From Camellia lanceoleosa (Eukaryota; Streptophyta; Magnoliopsida; Ericales; Theaceae): a DNA stretch of 64,000 nt. Positions 21,449 to 34,362 of the stretch are shown here, one piece after another. A model generated the notes under the pieces. That model was not told where the DNA came from. It made no database searches and was given only the letters and a program-made list of their open reading frames with translations. Location: contig CM045762.1 of assembly GCA_025200525.1 (NCBI GenBank), forward strand, positions 110,520,734-110,584,733, written 5' to 3'. Within the stretch, counting starts at the first letter, position 1. The number at the start of each line of letters is the position of its first letter. Made by a program: the position numbers and the translations under genes.

Positions 21449-22859
21449 TGTAGACGTGCCCCTTCGGGCTTTGCTAGCTTCAGTTCGGACTCAAATGTCA
21501 CGGTTCTTAATCTGATCTCACAATGTGCGATGTGAGATTGGTAAATCACCAAAGAGTCCAAATCCGGCAAATCATTTTAGAAAACTGATTTTTGTAAAGA
21601 AGTGTCAAACATGGACTGCTTTGCCAGATATGGAGTCGCCACCTAAATATTTTATTTTGGGGGAATTTAAGAAACCCTGACTTGTGCCTAAGGCCACGTG
21701 TCTGTCATCACCAAAGTTGCCTCGGCCCGGGAACTTAGGTACGATTGGGGAAGGTCATTTAATGAGCACCCCGGCTCGCCCGATCAAAGATTGGCCTGTA
21801 CTAAGCATGATATCGAATTTTTGAAAACACATGCATTCTTAATCCGGTTAATTAGCTAGAATTACTATGTGATGCGCACAGCAAAACAAGTATAGACTAG
21901 ATCGCCTAATTTGGAACAAAGCATTGCATATCCGTTTGTTTGGAAAATAGTTTGAAGTTTACTACTCGCAAGTAGACTAAAATGCGGATTTCGATGAATT
22001 GTCCCAATTCAAGTAATCCAACCTTCACCCATAGGCATTTAGGCAGTTAATCACATAAGCAAATTGCCTCATGGCAAGAATGCTTTTATGGCAACATTAA
22101 CACACATGCAGTATGCTTAAGCGTAAACACTCATAGTGTACTCTAAGCCAAAACAGAGAACTAGTTAGAAATCATGCATGATCCTAGTTCATGTTAAGAT
22201 GGCTAATGCAACACATGCGAAAATGCAATTAAGATAGGCTCGGCTATCCTAAGAATGTCATATGAGATGCAACTTGGCACATGTATTCAAATTGGAATTG
22301 AAATACAATGTAGTTAGCATGATGCGCCGAGCCTGGTGCATGCAATACAGATGAATGATGCAAACATGCAAACATAAGGTATGCTAAATGAAACATGCCC
22401 TAAAACTAACCATCGTAAGCGGTTAAGTAAAAGGGAGAAAGAAATGGGGTTGGAAGACATGCGTCACACACACACACGGTTATTACAACAATTGACCCTC
22501 TCGAGGGAGAGTCCGAATAAGAAGCTAACTAACTAAGCTAAGCTAATTAAACTAATTATTACAAAACAAACTAATTAACTAATCCTAGTTAACTAATTAT
22601 TACAAAACGAATTGAAATAGCTAAACGCATTAACTAATTAAAGGGTACAAACCAAAGCAAAATGCTAGCTATGTAAGCATGGCAGCTAAGGAAAGCAATA
22701 AAAGCAGGAGGTTCACGGAGGGAGAAGACTGGATGCATGCTCGGTCGCCTCGTTCAAAAATCCAATGTGATGCCCCGACGGTTTGCTTTCATTTGTCCTC
22801 AGAAACTTGCACCAAGCTCCAGAAAGATGAAAATCCACCTTGGGAATCCAGTGGGAGGG

Positions 22860-23155
22860 TGGCCGACCACTTTTGGTCTCTCCATACCCTTGCCGACCAC
22901 TTTTGGTTGTTGAAAACTAAGGCCAAGTTTGGGAAGACTAAATAAGTGTACTTTTTGACTTTTTATGAAATATGAGTTGGGTTTGGGTTGGATTTGAAGT
23001 GATGTGTTAAAGAGGTGATGTGACTTAAATAAGATGATGTGACTTAAATAAGATAGTGACTTTTTGACTTTTTGACTTTTTCTAAACATCCCAAACTTGG
23101 TCTAAGAAAAGTGGTCAGCCAGCTACTTTTTCTGGCTGGCCGACCAGTTGTTGCT
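22860..23155. repeat. GTGGTC array in U5 of LTR-3, split by a MITE
   Basis: GGCCGACCACTTTTGG and TGCCGACCACTTTTGG precede the MITE. AAAAGTGGTCAGCCAG and GGCCGACCAG follow it. LTR-1 has the uninterrupted form at 980-1075. Confidence 0.65.
22921..23102. mobile_element. Harbinger/Tourist-like MITE (182 bp)
   Basis: The left end GGCCAAGTTTGGGA and right end TCCCAAACTTGGTC are inverted repeats, one mismatch apart. The insert is flanked by TAA at 22918-22920 and 23103-23105, the 3-bp target typical of PIF/Harbinger. LTR-1 lacks it. Internal sequence is AT-rich with a GATGTGACTTAAATAA direct repeat near 23030 and no coding capacity. Confidence 0.85.
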
Positions 23156-25820
23156 ACTGAACTGCAATTTGCTGCAACAGAGAGCAAGAAAGGGCATGGC
23201 AATGTATTTGCAAGATATGTGTGCACAACCACCCTCCCTATCATGTCATGAACTCATGGGAGTGTAGGTTCTCGACCTTCGGGCCACCAATTCCGCATTT
23301 TCATGCGTGATGGCCGAGAGGCGAAGTTACACAATTCAATATGAAAATGAATGCACAAGTAAACACATAAGGCCTAGAACTCTATCATGGATGATCAAGA
23401 GCATCGGCGACTGGGAATTAAGGCACATTTCATCACTTTAAGTATGAAATGTCCCTCGTTTCCCGTGTTCGGACTAATACCTATTCCAAACACAATGCAA
23501 GCAAGCATGGCATACACAATGCAAATGAACTACATGGCATACTCAATGCAATGTGACATGATTAACTTAACAAAGCTAATGCCATGCGAACAATGCTAAT
23601 GCATGCATGGACAATGCGATGCTATAAGGGCAACTTAGCAATGTTAGGAACATGCATACTCAATGCAAATAATCAGTTAGCATACACAATGCAATGATGT
23701 AAACTAAGCATGCACAATGCAAAGTACAAGGCATACATAATGCGATGAACAACATGGCATACTCAATGCAATATACATGGCATGTTGAATGGACTTAAAC
23801 TAAAAGGGGTAGACCTCAGTCATGCCCAAATCAGTGGCCATTGGTGATGAAATGAAGGCACATAAAGCAAGGCATGCATGCACAATGCATTGGCCATCAA
23901 AGAGGCCAAAGAGCACAACTCTCAAGAGCGCTCAATGAGTGACAAAAGTGGAAGTGTAACAACACTAAGTGCACTGAAATGAAGCAAGAAATGATGCCAA
24001 ATCATTCAAACAACATAAGTAAAGCATGCTAGGGTCGTAAGGATTAAAGGCTGGCAAAGAGCAACACAAAGGAGGCATGCAATACATGGCACAAATGCGT
24101 GAACTAAGCATGGACAGAGCTCAAGTAGGTCAAAACAAGGACCTAAACATGCTGTGATAAGGGCCCAAAGGCCTAGGCATGCAAGCTAAGGCCATAACAA
24201 GGCCATAATGCGCAACACTTAAAGACACTCAAAGCATGAATGAAGTGGGAACATAAGCATGCTATAAGCTCTGAAATGTCATGTTAGGTGATGCCAAATC
24301 ATGTACACAACACAAATGAAGCATGCAACGATGCTCAAAGCTTGAGGCAAGCAAGAGCATTTGTACTACATGTATACAAAACATGGAGCATGTGGCTAAG
24401 GCAACCTAAAACAGTCCTAGTACATGTTAAAATGAGTCTAAGACATGCATGGAAGGAACCCAAAACAAGCTTGCGTGAGGGGCATAAGGCATGATTCATA
24501 CGAGGCAAATAAGGTGGATTACACTACACCTATTAAGACCAAGCATGGAATGACTTAAGAAACAAAAATCAGAGTTATATCATGGCATAATAACCCTAAA
24601 AACACATTGAAATGATGGCTCTCAAGCAAGGGCATGAAGGCATACGCAATGGTTCATGTTAAGGCATAAAGGGGGAAACCCTCCAACGCATTGAATAAGT
24701 AACAAATGTGAATGTATGGCCATGAAACATGGGCTGAAATCACATTATGAATGATGCCAAATCGTTGAAATAGTCCAAGTGAAGCATGCTAGTGGACTTG
24801 GTGTACAGAGCTAATAAGCTAGATTGAACTATACCTATACAAAGCAAGTCATGGATGACCTGTACAACCAAAATCAGACCTTAGACATACTAAAACATGA
24901 ACAAAAGCTTCATGAAGTTAAGCCAAAAGCATGCTAGAATGACATGTTACAACATGATGCATGTTAGGCTATTTCATGGAAATGCACTACAAGTGCATGG
25001 AGCAAGCAAAGGCTAACCAAACCAAACCTAAACAGAGGTATGACATGGTAAAACAAGCCCAAGAGCATGCTGAAATGGACACAACATAGGCTAGAAATGC
25101 ATGCTACTTCATGAACAAAGCTAGTGTGTGTGATTTGCACTACAAGTGTATTAACTATGCATGGAGTGACCAAGGCAAGTAAAAACAGTGGTATGCCTCA
25201 GCAAAATAACCACAAATACCAACTAAGACATGGTCAACATGCACTTAACAAAGGTGCTCAAACATGAGGCATATTAAGGCATGTATTGAAGATTTAATGA
25301 GAGGGGATGGCCCAACCATTCTTAGGACCTTAAAACACCATATAAGTTGGTCCCGAAGCTCACAAAAAAGGCTCAAAAACAAGGCCAAACAAGGCCTAAG
25401 AGGGGGTAAACAACCCCAAACACAAAAGTGATCTTAAACAAACTTTTTAAGCATGTAAAAATAGAACTTTTATCAGTTATGAGCTAAGCTTAAAACAACA
25501 TGCAAGATACGCTAAAAGCTTAAGCAAGAAAGGGGGATTTAAAGGTCAAAAGCTCACCCTTGAAGACCCTCTTTATAACTGCAACTCCAGCAGGTTTTTC
25601 AAGCTCAAGGCAACCCAAGAACACCAAAATCAGTCCCTAAGCACCTCAGTAGCAAAAGGATGCTGTTTGAGTGTGTGTTTGAGTGTGTGTTTGTGTGTTA
25701 AAGTAAGATAAATCTACACTTTTGAACACCAAAATGGAGCAACAAGGCAATATAGATACAACACTATATCTATGCTCTTCCTTCAGATTTTCTGACCCTA
25801 GAGAAGGGAGGAGGAGCCTC

Positions 25821-25830
25821 CCTCTTATAG
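25821..25830 (-). promoter_or_regulatory. TATA box of LTR-3
   Basis: The minus strand reads CTATAAGAGG at the position equivalent to 8349-8357. U3 is about 0.92 kb. Confidence 0.7.
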
Positions 25831-25965
25831 AGAAGGAAAGGCAAAGCTTCTTGGAGAAGCTAAGCCTTAAACAAATCCCTCCATACACGTGTATGGAGGA
25901 TGGCCCTAATGTCCTCTAGCTGTGCCAACTGAAGGAAAATATCTCCAAAAAGGTGCCAAAAAGCA

Positions 25966-26550
25966 GCCGACCACTTGAAGTGGTCGGCCTGCTAGTTTAA
26001 GTGGTCGGCCGACCACTTTAGGTGGTCAACCAGAGCAAAAACTAGTCGGCCATAGGTGGGAGAGGTCAACACACTAAATGCAAGGTGGTGGTGTGGTGGC
26101 CGACCAGAAAAGATGGTCCAAAGACCAGGAAAGCCAGTTGTCCAACCAGAAAACTAGTTGGCAGAGGAAGAAGTGGTCAGCCAGGAGAAATACTGGTCCC
26201 CCACCCTTTGACCACCTTCTAAATATGGAAAACAAGGTTTGTACCAAAAACAAACCGAAGCGGATGCAAGACGAGAAATCGGGAGGCGAAACACGCGGCC
26301 AAAAGCCCCGAAAATTAGCTGACGAGCATCAAAAGTGGTGTACAACCACAAAAGTGGTCTCCCGAACCACAGTGTTCCTCTAGGTAGAGGCAACAAGGTG
26401 TGGGTCAAAAACCACACCAAATGGAGACTGCTAAGCGGTCCCGAGACAAGGCGCGCGATCAAAGGCTCCAAAAATCGAAAACTAGTCTCCAAACGCGAAA
26501 AGTGGCCTACGACCATGAAAAGTAGTCTATGACCACAGAGAGATGGTCTA
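25966..26550. repeat. GTGGTC/GACCAC palindromic array in U3 of LTR-3
   Basis: It starts with a perfect 11-bp inverted repeat at 25966-25988: GCCGACCACTT, one G, then AAGTGGTCGGC. About a dozen more half-sites or pairs follow. The array begins about 135 bp upstream of the TATA box. Confidence 0.8.
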
Positions 26551-26750
26551 CAAGACCACTCCCTCCCTCCAGGAAGGGAAAACAAGACTTGGTCCACAAA
26601 CCGAGCCAAAGGACAAAGAGTTCCGAGGCCCAGAGGCAAGGCTCTCAGCCAAAACTCCGAAACCTCAGAACGAGCACAATATGCACCATTACCAAGCGCT
26701 CAATCAATGACGTCTGAGTCTTAAGGTCAGTCAAAAATGGGGTGTCTACA

Positions 26751-27460
26751 ATAAGGTAGACAGATTGTGCACTGACGTATAGCCCCTCATCAACAGCTAT
26801 CATGTTCTGTACAACCCGGGCCTCAGCTAGGGTAAATCCTGAAAAGAATACATCATCCGCGCCATGATCAATCTCCAGAATTGATGTAGAAACCTCTAGC
26901 GGTGGATGTATTGAAGAATTTTTTTAAATGATTGACATCCCCTTCCCGTGGGGGTACTTCAGCATTTGGTGCAGGGTGGAAGAGACAGCCTTCACCTGGT
27001 GCAGCCATGGTCGCCCCAGGAGTAGATTGAAGGTGGCCGGCACATCCAAGACATGAAAATCAATATCTCGCTGCCTCGGACCAACCTGAGTCCGAATCTG
27101 TACAATCCCCATCACCTCTCGGCTGGTATTATCATACACCCGTATCACCTGGGCTGTAGGCCCAAAATCCGCAAGCTTCAACCCAATTGCATATGCCGTT
27201 CTCGACGGACACACGTTGATAGCGGATCCTGTGTCAACAAGGACCACCGGTATCTATTTCTCTATACACTCGACAGAGATGTAGAGCGGTTTGTTATGAT
27301 CTGAGCCCTCAGGAGGCAGCTCTTTGTCGGTGAAGGTCAAGGTCGGGGAAGCTCCTCCCAGAAAAACTAGCCCTACTAACTGCTCCGAAATTGTATCGAC
27401 TGAAAGTTTAGCCCTGTCTGTTGTAAAAATGATGGCTTGTCTGTGGACCGTTGAGGCCAT
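26751..27460 (-). pseudogene. Aspartic protease of element A
   Basis: Minus strand. The flap-side lead-in TLTFTDKELPPEGSDHNKPL is followed by the catalytic DTGSAINVCP (27224-27235) and FHVLDVPATFNLLLGRPWLH. A retroviral-type protease with DTGS cleaves the Gag-Pol precursor. A TAG at 27254-27256 stands where element B has TGG just before the catalytic motif. A stop also falls in the C-terminal part near 26921. The reading continues toward AVDEGLYVSAQ and is then cut by LTR-3. Confidence 0.85.
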
Positions 27461-28373
27461 TAGTAGTCCCCAGATGGAGATGTCTGCTTGAATCTTCTTA
27501 AGCTATTTCAGCACGGCCTCCTCCTCGAGCAGTTTTTCTTTCTACATCTCCGCTTCTTTATCTTTTCCAGATGCCTCTGGTTGGTCCAACTGTGGGAGCT
27601 TAAAATACCGCCCACTTCTAGTCAAGTGGTCAACCTCCTCAACATACCAGGTGTCATCCGGTTGGGTCTGCCCCCAATCTTCGTTGGTGTGGGCAAGACG
27701 TAAGTCATCGTCTTCCCAACACATCCCATCGGCAACCGATGCATGCCTATCCTAGCTCTGTAATCGCTTTTGCTCACAAAGACATTCCAGACGCCAGTGC
27801 CTTGGCCTATCTAGCCCTCTCAAGATCTTCGATCTTTTCTTGCTCAATTCGCTTCAATGTAGCCTCTTGTTTGGCGTCTGTTGTACATAAATTGCCTGGT
27901 TCTCGAGCAAAATTCTTTGCACCAGTGCACTCCGGCGATTCTTCCTGATTCTCGGCCATTCCAAATGCACTCTCGATGTTCTGGTTCCTAATTGCCCCTG
28001 TTCTAGCTGAGGTGTCTCAACAACATCTGGCTCGTCACTGAACCACCCTGTAGCCTCTACTGATCCATCCAGGTCAAACTAGTTGATGCTCACATCCCCT
28101 AGGTCTTGTTCATTGAAGAATTACAGATTCGCGATATCCTCCTCCAACTCTGCTAGGTCATCCAACCCCTGACTAGGTCCATCCTCCCGAACCACACTGA
28201 TCTCTACCCCCAACTGGTAATTCTACCCTTAGCTTTGCTTGGTCTGTTGATACGATATAACCACTCAGGTTGCATGCTAAGCTCGCAGACCCCTCATGCT
28301 CTAAATAATCATTCCTATCTTCCTCTAAAGTCAACCTAATTCTATCTTCGATAGTCACCACCACCGGTTTAGG
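27461..28373 (-). pseudogene. Gag-protease linker of element A
   Basis: Minus strand, several frames with stops. It contains WEDDDLRLAHTNEDWGQTQ and VEEVDHLTRSGRYFKL, a block commonly found just before the protease in plant Tat/Athila polyproteins. The counterpart in B is at 41862-42599, where it stays open longer. Confidence 0.65.
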
Positions 28374-29970
28374 TTAGGTTTGGGAGGTGCTCAACATGCA
28401 CAAATCCGTGATGTCCGGGATGAACACCTCAAGCTTGGGTAGATAGGAAGGCGTGATATATATGCTAGGGTCGTATGGCATAACCCTAATTTGGATCAGA
28501 TTGATGTGTTTGGGTGGTGGAGCTTGGTTGTGTGGTGGGAGCGGGTTGGTTATGACATTTGGTTTTTCTAGAGGTGTAATCACCTTATTGTCGACGAGAT
28601 CCTGAATCTCATGACGAAGTCTGTTGCACTGGTCGGTGTCGTGACCATGCTGTTGGTGAAAGGCACAGTATTTGGCTGGGTTATGGGAAGCATGAAGTTT
28701 GTCTGGTAATGGCCATAGCTCTAGGGGCTTCAAATGCTTCTTTATGATTAAAACCCCCAGGGCCTTGGACAAAGGCGTATACAGCGGGATAAAAGTCCTC
28801 TGGCCCCGAGGTGGGTATTTTTCTAGTTGAGGGATGGCACTAGATGTGCCTGTAAAGGGTGTGGCTGTTGTTAGTACGGTGGTGGTGACCATGCCCACAT
28901 TAGAAGTTCGCAACCGCAAAGATTACTCGTGCTCGCATTCAACCACGGTGAATGCCCTCTTGGACTGCTCTCTCTCGTGGTCAATGAGACCCTGCTTCAT
29001 GGCGTCCTCAATCTTTACGCCGATCTTGTGTAAATCCGCAAAGGTAGGGAGGGGTAAGACGATCATCTTTTGCATCAATTTGGCTTGGAGGTTGCACACA
29101 ACCATCCGCATTTGATCCTTCTCGGCCGGTCTAGTGGTCATCATAGAAGCTTTGGCTCTCCAACGGGTTACAAAGTCAAAGAAGCCCTCTATTGGCTCTT
29201 GCCTCATTGTCTCAAGATCACGGGTTGTGACCTCGATCTGAGTATTGTATGAATACTGGGCGACGAAGGCCTCGACCATTTCTTCCCAACTTCTCCTGAT
29301 AGAATCTTCCAACTTCACAAACCAGATGGTGGCGACACCCAACAGGGTCGGGCCAAAGAGGGAAAGCTTTTGCAGTCTAGAGAGGCCCATTGGCCTTAGG
29401 ATATCTAAAAACAACCGCAGGTGTACCATGGGATCCCTAGAACCGTCAAATCGGTCTATATGCGGCATCTTGAACCAGTCCAGCAAAGTCACCGCCGAAT
29501 CAGTGTATCCGTTCTCTATGTCAAGTATGGAATTAACGCCTTGAGCTTTTTTGAATAGCTTTTCTAACTTGCTCACTTTCAGCGCTGATGGATCCACCTC
29601 AAATTCAAACGGTTTATCCACTAGGTTAGTCGGTACTTTGGACAGCTGAGGTAGGATTGGGGGTGAAACTGGCCCCGTTGGGACATCCGTATTTTCCTGG
29701 ACATATGCAGTCTCCCCGAGTGTTGCAACTCTAGGTGGGGGTGGGGGTGGATACGAAGCAGAGGCTCCGGCTTGTTGTGGTTGTTGCTGCTGTAGCCTAG
29801 CAATTAACTCTGCCTGTTGAGCCACTACTTCTGCTTGATGTGCAGCAACCTCTGCCTGGCGGGCAACATCCTACTGCATGGTTTGTATAGTTTCTTGGAG
29901 CTGACGCATCATGTCCTCCATACTTGCCATAAGGTGGTGATCTAACTGAACAATAGGTGTATCTCTCATG
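28374..29970 (-). pseudogene. Gag of element A
   Basis: Starts ATG at 29970 (MRDTPIVQLDHH), followed by a Gln/Ala coiled-coil-like stretch with a TAG at 29871-29873. The Gag core (retrotransposon gag family) follows: MPHIDRFDGSRDPMVHLRLF, FDFVTRWRAKASMM, KMIVLPLPTFADLHKIG. A frameshift near 28925 precedes the nucleic-acid knuckle YCAFHQQHGHDTDQC, of form C-x2-H-x4-H-x4-C. Gag packages the RNA in virus-like particles. The start is chosen because B matches just inside it and the leader upstream has no frame. Confidence 0.85.
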
Positions 29971-30861
29971 CGTAAATGGAAACCTCAATTAACTATTCAT
30001 CAAGCAGGTGAATAAGGACCACTGATCTGGCAACCACTTTACTGATGAACTACGCCCAACTGACCTCCGTCTAGTAACCAGGGGTAATGAAAGGAACATT
30101 GGTTGTCCGTCTATCAGGTCCTCGAATCGATGAAGTCTTCGACCTCTAACCCAGAGTGCTTTGGGGGAAACTGCCTATTCGAAAGCAATGATGCTAAACT
30201 ACCTTGCAAAAAAATAAATAAAGCATAATAAGGAAACAATAAGTAGAAAAACGGACAGCACTTCGGCTTAAATTAAGACAACACACAGTTGGCATTTGTA
30301 AGCTAAACACACTGTTCTCAACACTGACTACTATTCCCAAATCACTACCTCAAATCTGATACCCTCAGGTAAAACTGATTCCCCCAAATACTAATGTCCG
30401 CAAACTTGATACCCAAACTTGAAAACTGATACATACATTCCTGTAAAGACACACACTAAAAGCACATAACAAGAAAGTGAGAGCCAAAACACCCCTATGG
30501 AGGGGTAGGGTTTCCCTGTCCTATCTTGTCAGGAGCTAGGGTTTCACTACGCACGTAGTGGTTTCAAACAACCTACAATCGGGTAAGCAACATGTTCTAG
30601 TTTGGAATGGTCACTATGGTTTCCGCTATGCAACTAGGTCGAATGGTCGAAAAGGGTGCCTCGGTAAAAACCGAGGTTTGTGCTCCCATCGTCCAAAGCC
30701 CATAACTGGTCAACCTTATGGCACGCAGCCTCCGGCAAACTATTCAAGAATAGCAAACGGCAAACACGGTGTCCTAGGCGTAACAATGCAAATGCAATGC
30801 AAAGAAACACATAAGTGTAGACAAAACAACATATCATGAGTTCGAGTCAAGTTCTCTACAT
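29971..30861 (-). other. 5' leader of element A
   Basis: About 890 bases between PBS and gag with no convincing frame on either strand. It is well conserved with B (44481-45345). It includes a hairpin (30659-30676). Ogre elements proper carry an extra ORF here; A and B do not. Confidence 0.65.
30659..30676 (-). other. Conserved hairpin in the leader of element A
   Basis: CCTCGGT, AAAA, ACCGAGG on the plus strand: a perfect 7-bp stem. B has the same stem at 45152-45170 with a five-base loop. Placement between PBS and gag would suit RNA packaging or dimerisation, which is inference. Confidence 0.5.
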
Positions 30862-30878
30862 CTCCAGCAGAGTCGCCA
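30862..30878 (-). other. Primer-binding site of element A
   Basis: The minus strand reads TGGCGACTCTGCTGGAG, beginning 5 bases after the 5' LTR end. It resembles the tRNA-Arg-type site reported for Ogre-like elements (recalled, not computed). Confidence 0.75.
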
Positions 30879-33800
30879 GAAACTGTAGACCGCTCGAAAC
30901 TCCGTTCCACGCATAAGGGTGCGAATTGTAGTTCTAGCTACTACAGTTCAGACTCCTGCCACGGTTCTGAATCTAATCTCACAAAGTGCAATGTAAGACT
31001 GATAAATCACCAAAGAGTCCAAATCCGGCAAATCACTTTGGAAAACTGATTTAAATCAAGAAGTGCCAAACATGGACTGCTTTGCCAGATTTCAGAGTCA
31101 CCACCTAAATATTTTTTTTTTTGGAAATTTAAGAAACCCTAACTCGTGCCTAAGGCCACGTGTCCGTCATCACCAAAGTTGCCTTGGCTTGGGAACTTGG
31201 GTATGAGAGAGGAAGGTCCTGAAATGAGCACCCTCGCTCGCCCGATCAAATATCGGCCTGTACTAACATGATATGTTGTTTTTCAAAACACATGCGTTCT
31301 TATTCTGGTTTATTAGCTAGCTTACTATGTGATGCGCACAGCATACAAGTATAGACTCAATCATGGGGATTGAAACAAAACAACTCATGTTTGTTTTTCG
31401 AAAGTGGTTTGAAGTTGCTACTCGTAAGTAGGCTAAGTCACAGATTTGCACCCTCAAGTGGGCTTTATAAAAAACCTGATTTTTCGACTTCAAGTGGGCT
31501 TAAAACTCGCATTTCGATGAATTGTTCCAATTCAAGCAATTAAGCCTTCATCCACAGGCATTCATGCAGTTAAACACTTAAGCAGTTAGCCTCATGGTAA
31601 GCATGCTATCATGGAAATCACTTATACACATGCAATATGCTAAAGCGTAAAAGCTTACCTAGCACTCCAAGCCAAAACAAAAGCTAGTTAGTAATCAATG
31701 CATGATCCTAGCTATGTCAACAATGCCTAATGCAACACATGCAAAATGCAACTAAAATAGGCTCGGCTATTCTAAAATGGCATATGAAATGCAACTTGAT
31801 AACATGTATTCAAATTGGTCTTGAAATATAATGCAGTTTATATGATGCACCGAGCCCGGTGCATGCAAAATAGATGAATGATGCACGCATGCGAAGCATA
31901 AGGATGCTAATTGTAAATAACCCTAAACCAACCATCGAAAATGGTTAAGTAAAAGAGATAAAGAAATGGGTTGGAAGACATGCATCACACACACGCACAC
32001 TTATTACAACATTGTGCCCTCTCGACGGAGGGTCCGAATAATAAGCTAACCAGCTAATCTAAGCTAATTAAACTAATTATTACAAACCAAAACGAATTAA
32101 CTAATCCTAGTTAACTAATTAGTTATTACAACACAAATTGGTTAGTTAAGCAACATGCAAACAACATGCTCTTCTATGAATGTTAGAATGGCATGCACAA
32201 GGTTCCAACATATGAACAATGCATGCATGGCAAGTTTAGAAGCTTAAGGCAACAAAGCTAGGAAAGAACATCTCACAAGAGGCATGCAATACAATGCTCA
32301 ATGGATCAAACCGAATATGGATGACCTAAATCATGCCAAAACAGTGGCCAACACATCAAAACTTAGGCACAAAAGGGCCAAGAACACATGCTCATGTGAT
32401 GGCTCATCAACTAAGCATAAGAGCACAGCTCTCAAACATGATTAAGAAGTGACAAATGTGAGAGTGTAGCTACACTATATGCATTGAAATCAGGTGTGAA
32501 ATGATGCCAAATCATCCAAACAACACAAGCATAGCATGCTAGAAGGCCTAAGGCACAAGGCTACGAAAAGGGACTACACAAGAGGCATGCAATGCATTGC
32601 ACAAATGATTGAACCAACCATAGACAGAGCTCAATTAGGTCAAAACAAAGATCAAAACATGCTGAGATGGGAGCCCAAAAGCCTAGGCATGCATGCATAC
32701 AAGTTAGGCCATAAGCGAGGCACAAAGGCATAACCCTTAAAAGCACTCAAAGAGTGAAAGAAGTGAGAATGTGGCATTGCTATATGCTCTAAAATAATAT
32801 TTTAAATGATGCCAAATCATGCATATGTCCCAAATGAAGCATGCTAGAGGCATGAAAACACAAGGCTAGTCAAGCCCATTGCACTACAGCTACGCAATAT
32901 ATGAACCATATGGCCAAGACAACCCAAAACAGTCCTAGAGCATGTCAAATCAAGGCTAAAACATGCACGGAGTGTAGCCAAACCAAGCTAGCATGGTAAG
33001 CCAAAACATCAAGTAAGCTAGGCCAATGAGCATGGTTACACTATAAGTGTAAGAAGCAAATGATGGATGCTCTAACCAACCAAAAACAGAGTTGTATCAT
33101 GGCAAAATAACACCAAAAACACACTAAAATGGCAGCCCAAAAGCTTAGGCAAGGTGGCATACATATTGGCTCATATTTAAGGCATAAAGCATAACCTTCA
33201 AAAAGCATTAAAAGAGTGACACATGTGAGTGTATGATAATGAAACATGCTCTAAAATCAGGTATCAAATGATGCTAAATCATGCAAATAGCCCAAGCAAT
33301 GCATGCTAGTGGACTCAAAACACAAAGCTAGTGAGCAAGAATGAACTATGGCTATACAAAGCATGGTCCAAATGATCAAGACCACCCAAAACAGAGCTAA
33401 AGCATGCTGAATAATGACCAAAAACATGCTGAAATGGAATCAATACATGCTAGAAAGGTGAGCTAAAACCTTAAGCATACAAGGCTAGTTTGCAAGGATT
33501 ATACTACAAGTGTATAAAGCATGCAAGGGTGGCCTAAACTAAACCAAAACAGACGTATGCCATGTTGAAATAAGGCCAAAAATAAGCTGAGATGGAGCCA
33601 AAACAAGCTTAACAAACATGCTACTTTGATGAGCCATCAACACAAGCATACAAGAAAAGAGGAGGGTGGACAACCCCCTCCTATTTGGGGCCTCAAAACA
33701 CCTTTTCCACCACTGAAATTCCTCTGGAATTCAGTGGTGAAGAGGCCAAATAAAGGTGATCACAAAGGCCTAAAGAGGTGGCCCAAAACAAAGCCAAACA

Positions 33801-34217
33801 AGGCACAAAAGGGGGTAGACCACCCCCAACACCAAAGAGGTCTCAAATAAACATTTCAAACACTTGAAAATGAAGCTTTTTGCAGTAGAAAGTTAAGCCT
33901 AAAACATCGTGCAAATAAGGCCAAAGACTTAAACAAAACAAAGCTTTAAAAGGATTAGAGCCTTACCCTTGAAGACCAAGAACAAAGCAACAACTCCAGC
34001 AACTTTTTTGAGCTTAAACCAGCTCTTGAGTCCCAACAAAACCCTCAAGTACCTTAGCAACAAGAGTGTGGTGTTTCACTTGGTGTTTGTGTGCAAAAGT
34101 ATGGAGAAACTACACTTTCAAGCACAAATATAGAGAGAAAGGAAGAAGTATAGAGATAGATGATATGTATATGCCCTATGCAATTTTCTAAACCCGAGAC
34201 AAGAGAGAGGAGGCTCC

Positions 34218-34226
34218 CTTTTATAG
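34218..34226 (-). promoter_or_regulatory. TATA box of LTR-4 (promoter driving element A)
   Basis: The minus strand reads CTATAAAAG. It is the upstream promoter of element A and lies about 3.3 kb before the PBS, so the RNA would carry a very long R/U5 leader. Confidence 0.7.
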
Positions 34227-34362
34227 AAATCCAAGCCTTAAGCTTGTTCAACAAGCTTGAAGCTCCAAGCAATCCCTCTATACACATGTATGGAGGATGC
34301 TTTTTGTGCCCAACAGCTGGCACAGCTAGCAAGAAAATATCTGCAGAAAAATGCAGAAAAGG

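Larger units (their letters stand above)
21449..26750 (-). mobile_element. LTR-3: solo Tat/Ogre-type LTR (5302 bp) inside element A
   Basis: TGTAGACG...GGTGTCTACA is flanked by ATAAG at 21444-21448 and 26751-26755. Element A coding sequence resumes exactly (compare 41255 in B, where no insert exists). There is no internal region, so unequal recombination left one LTR. It is the longest copy here and carries a MITE (22921-23102), a U3 GTGGTC array and a TATA box. Confidence 0.95.

Noticed and set aside
29971..30861. A possible extra ORF1 upstream of gag, as in Ogre proper.
   Set aside because: The leader is under 0.9 kb in both A and B and has no long or shared frame.
30862..30878. A possible tRNA gene at the primer-binding site.
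   Set aside because: Only 17 bases match a tRNA 3' end; no cloverleaf is present.
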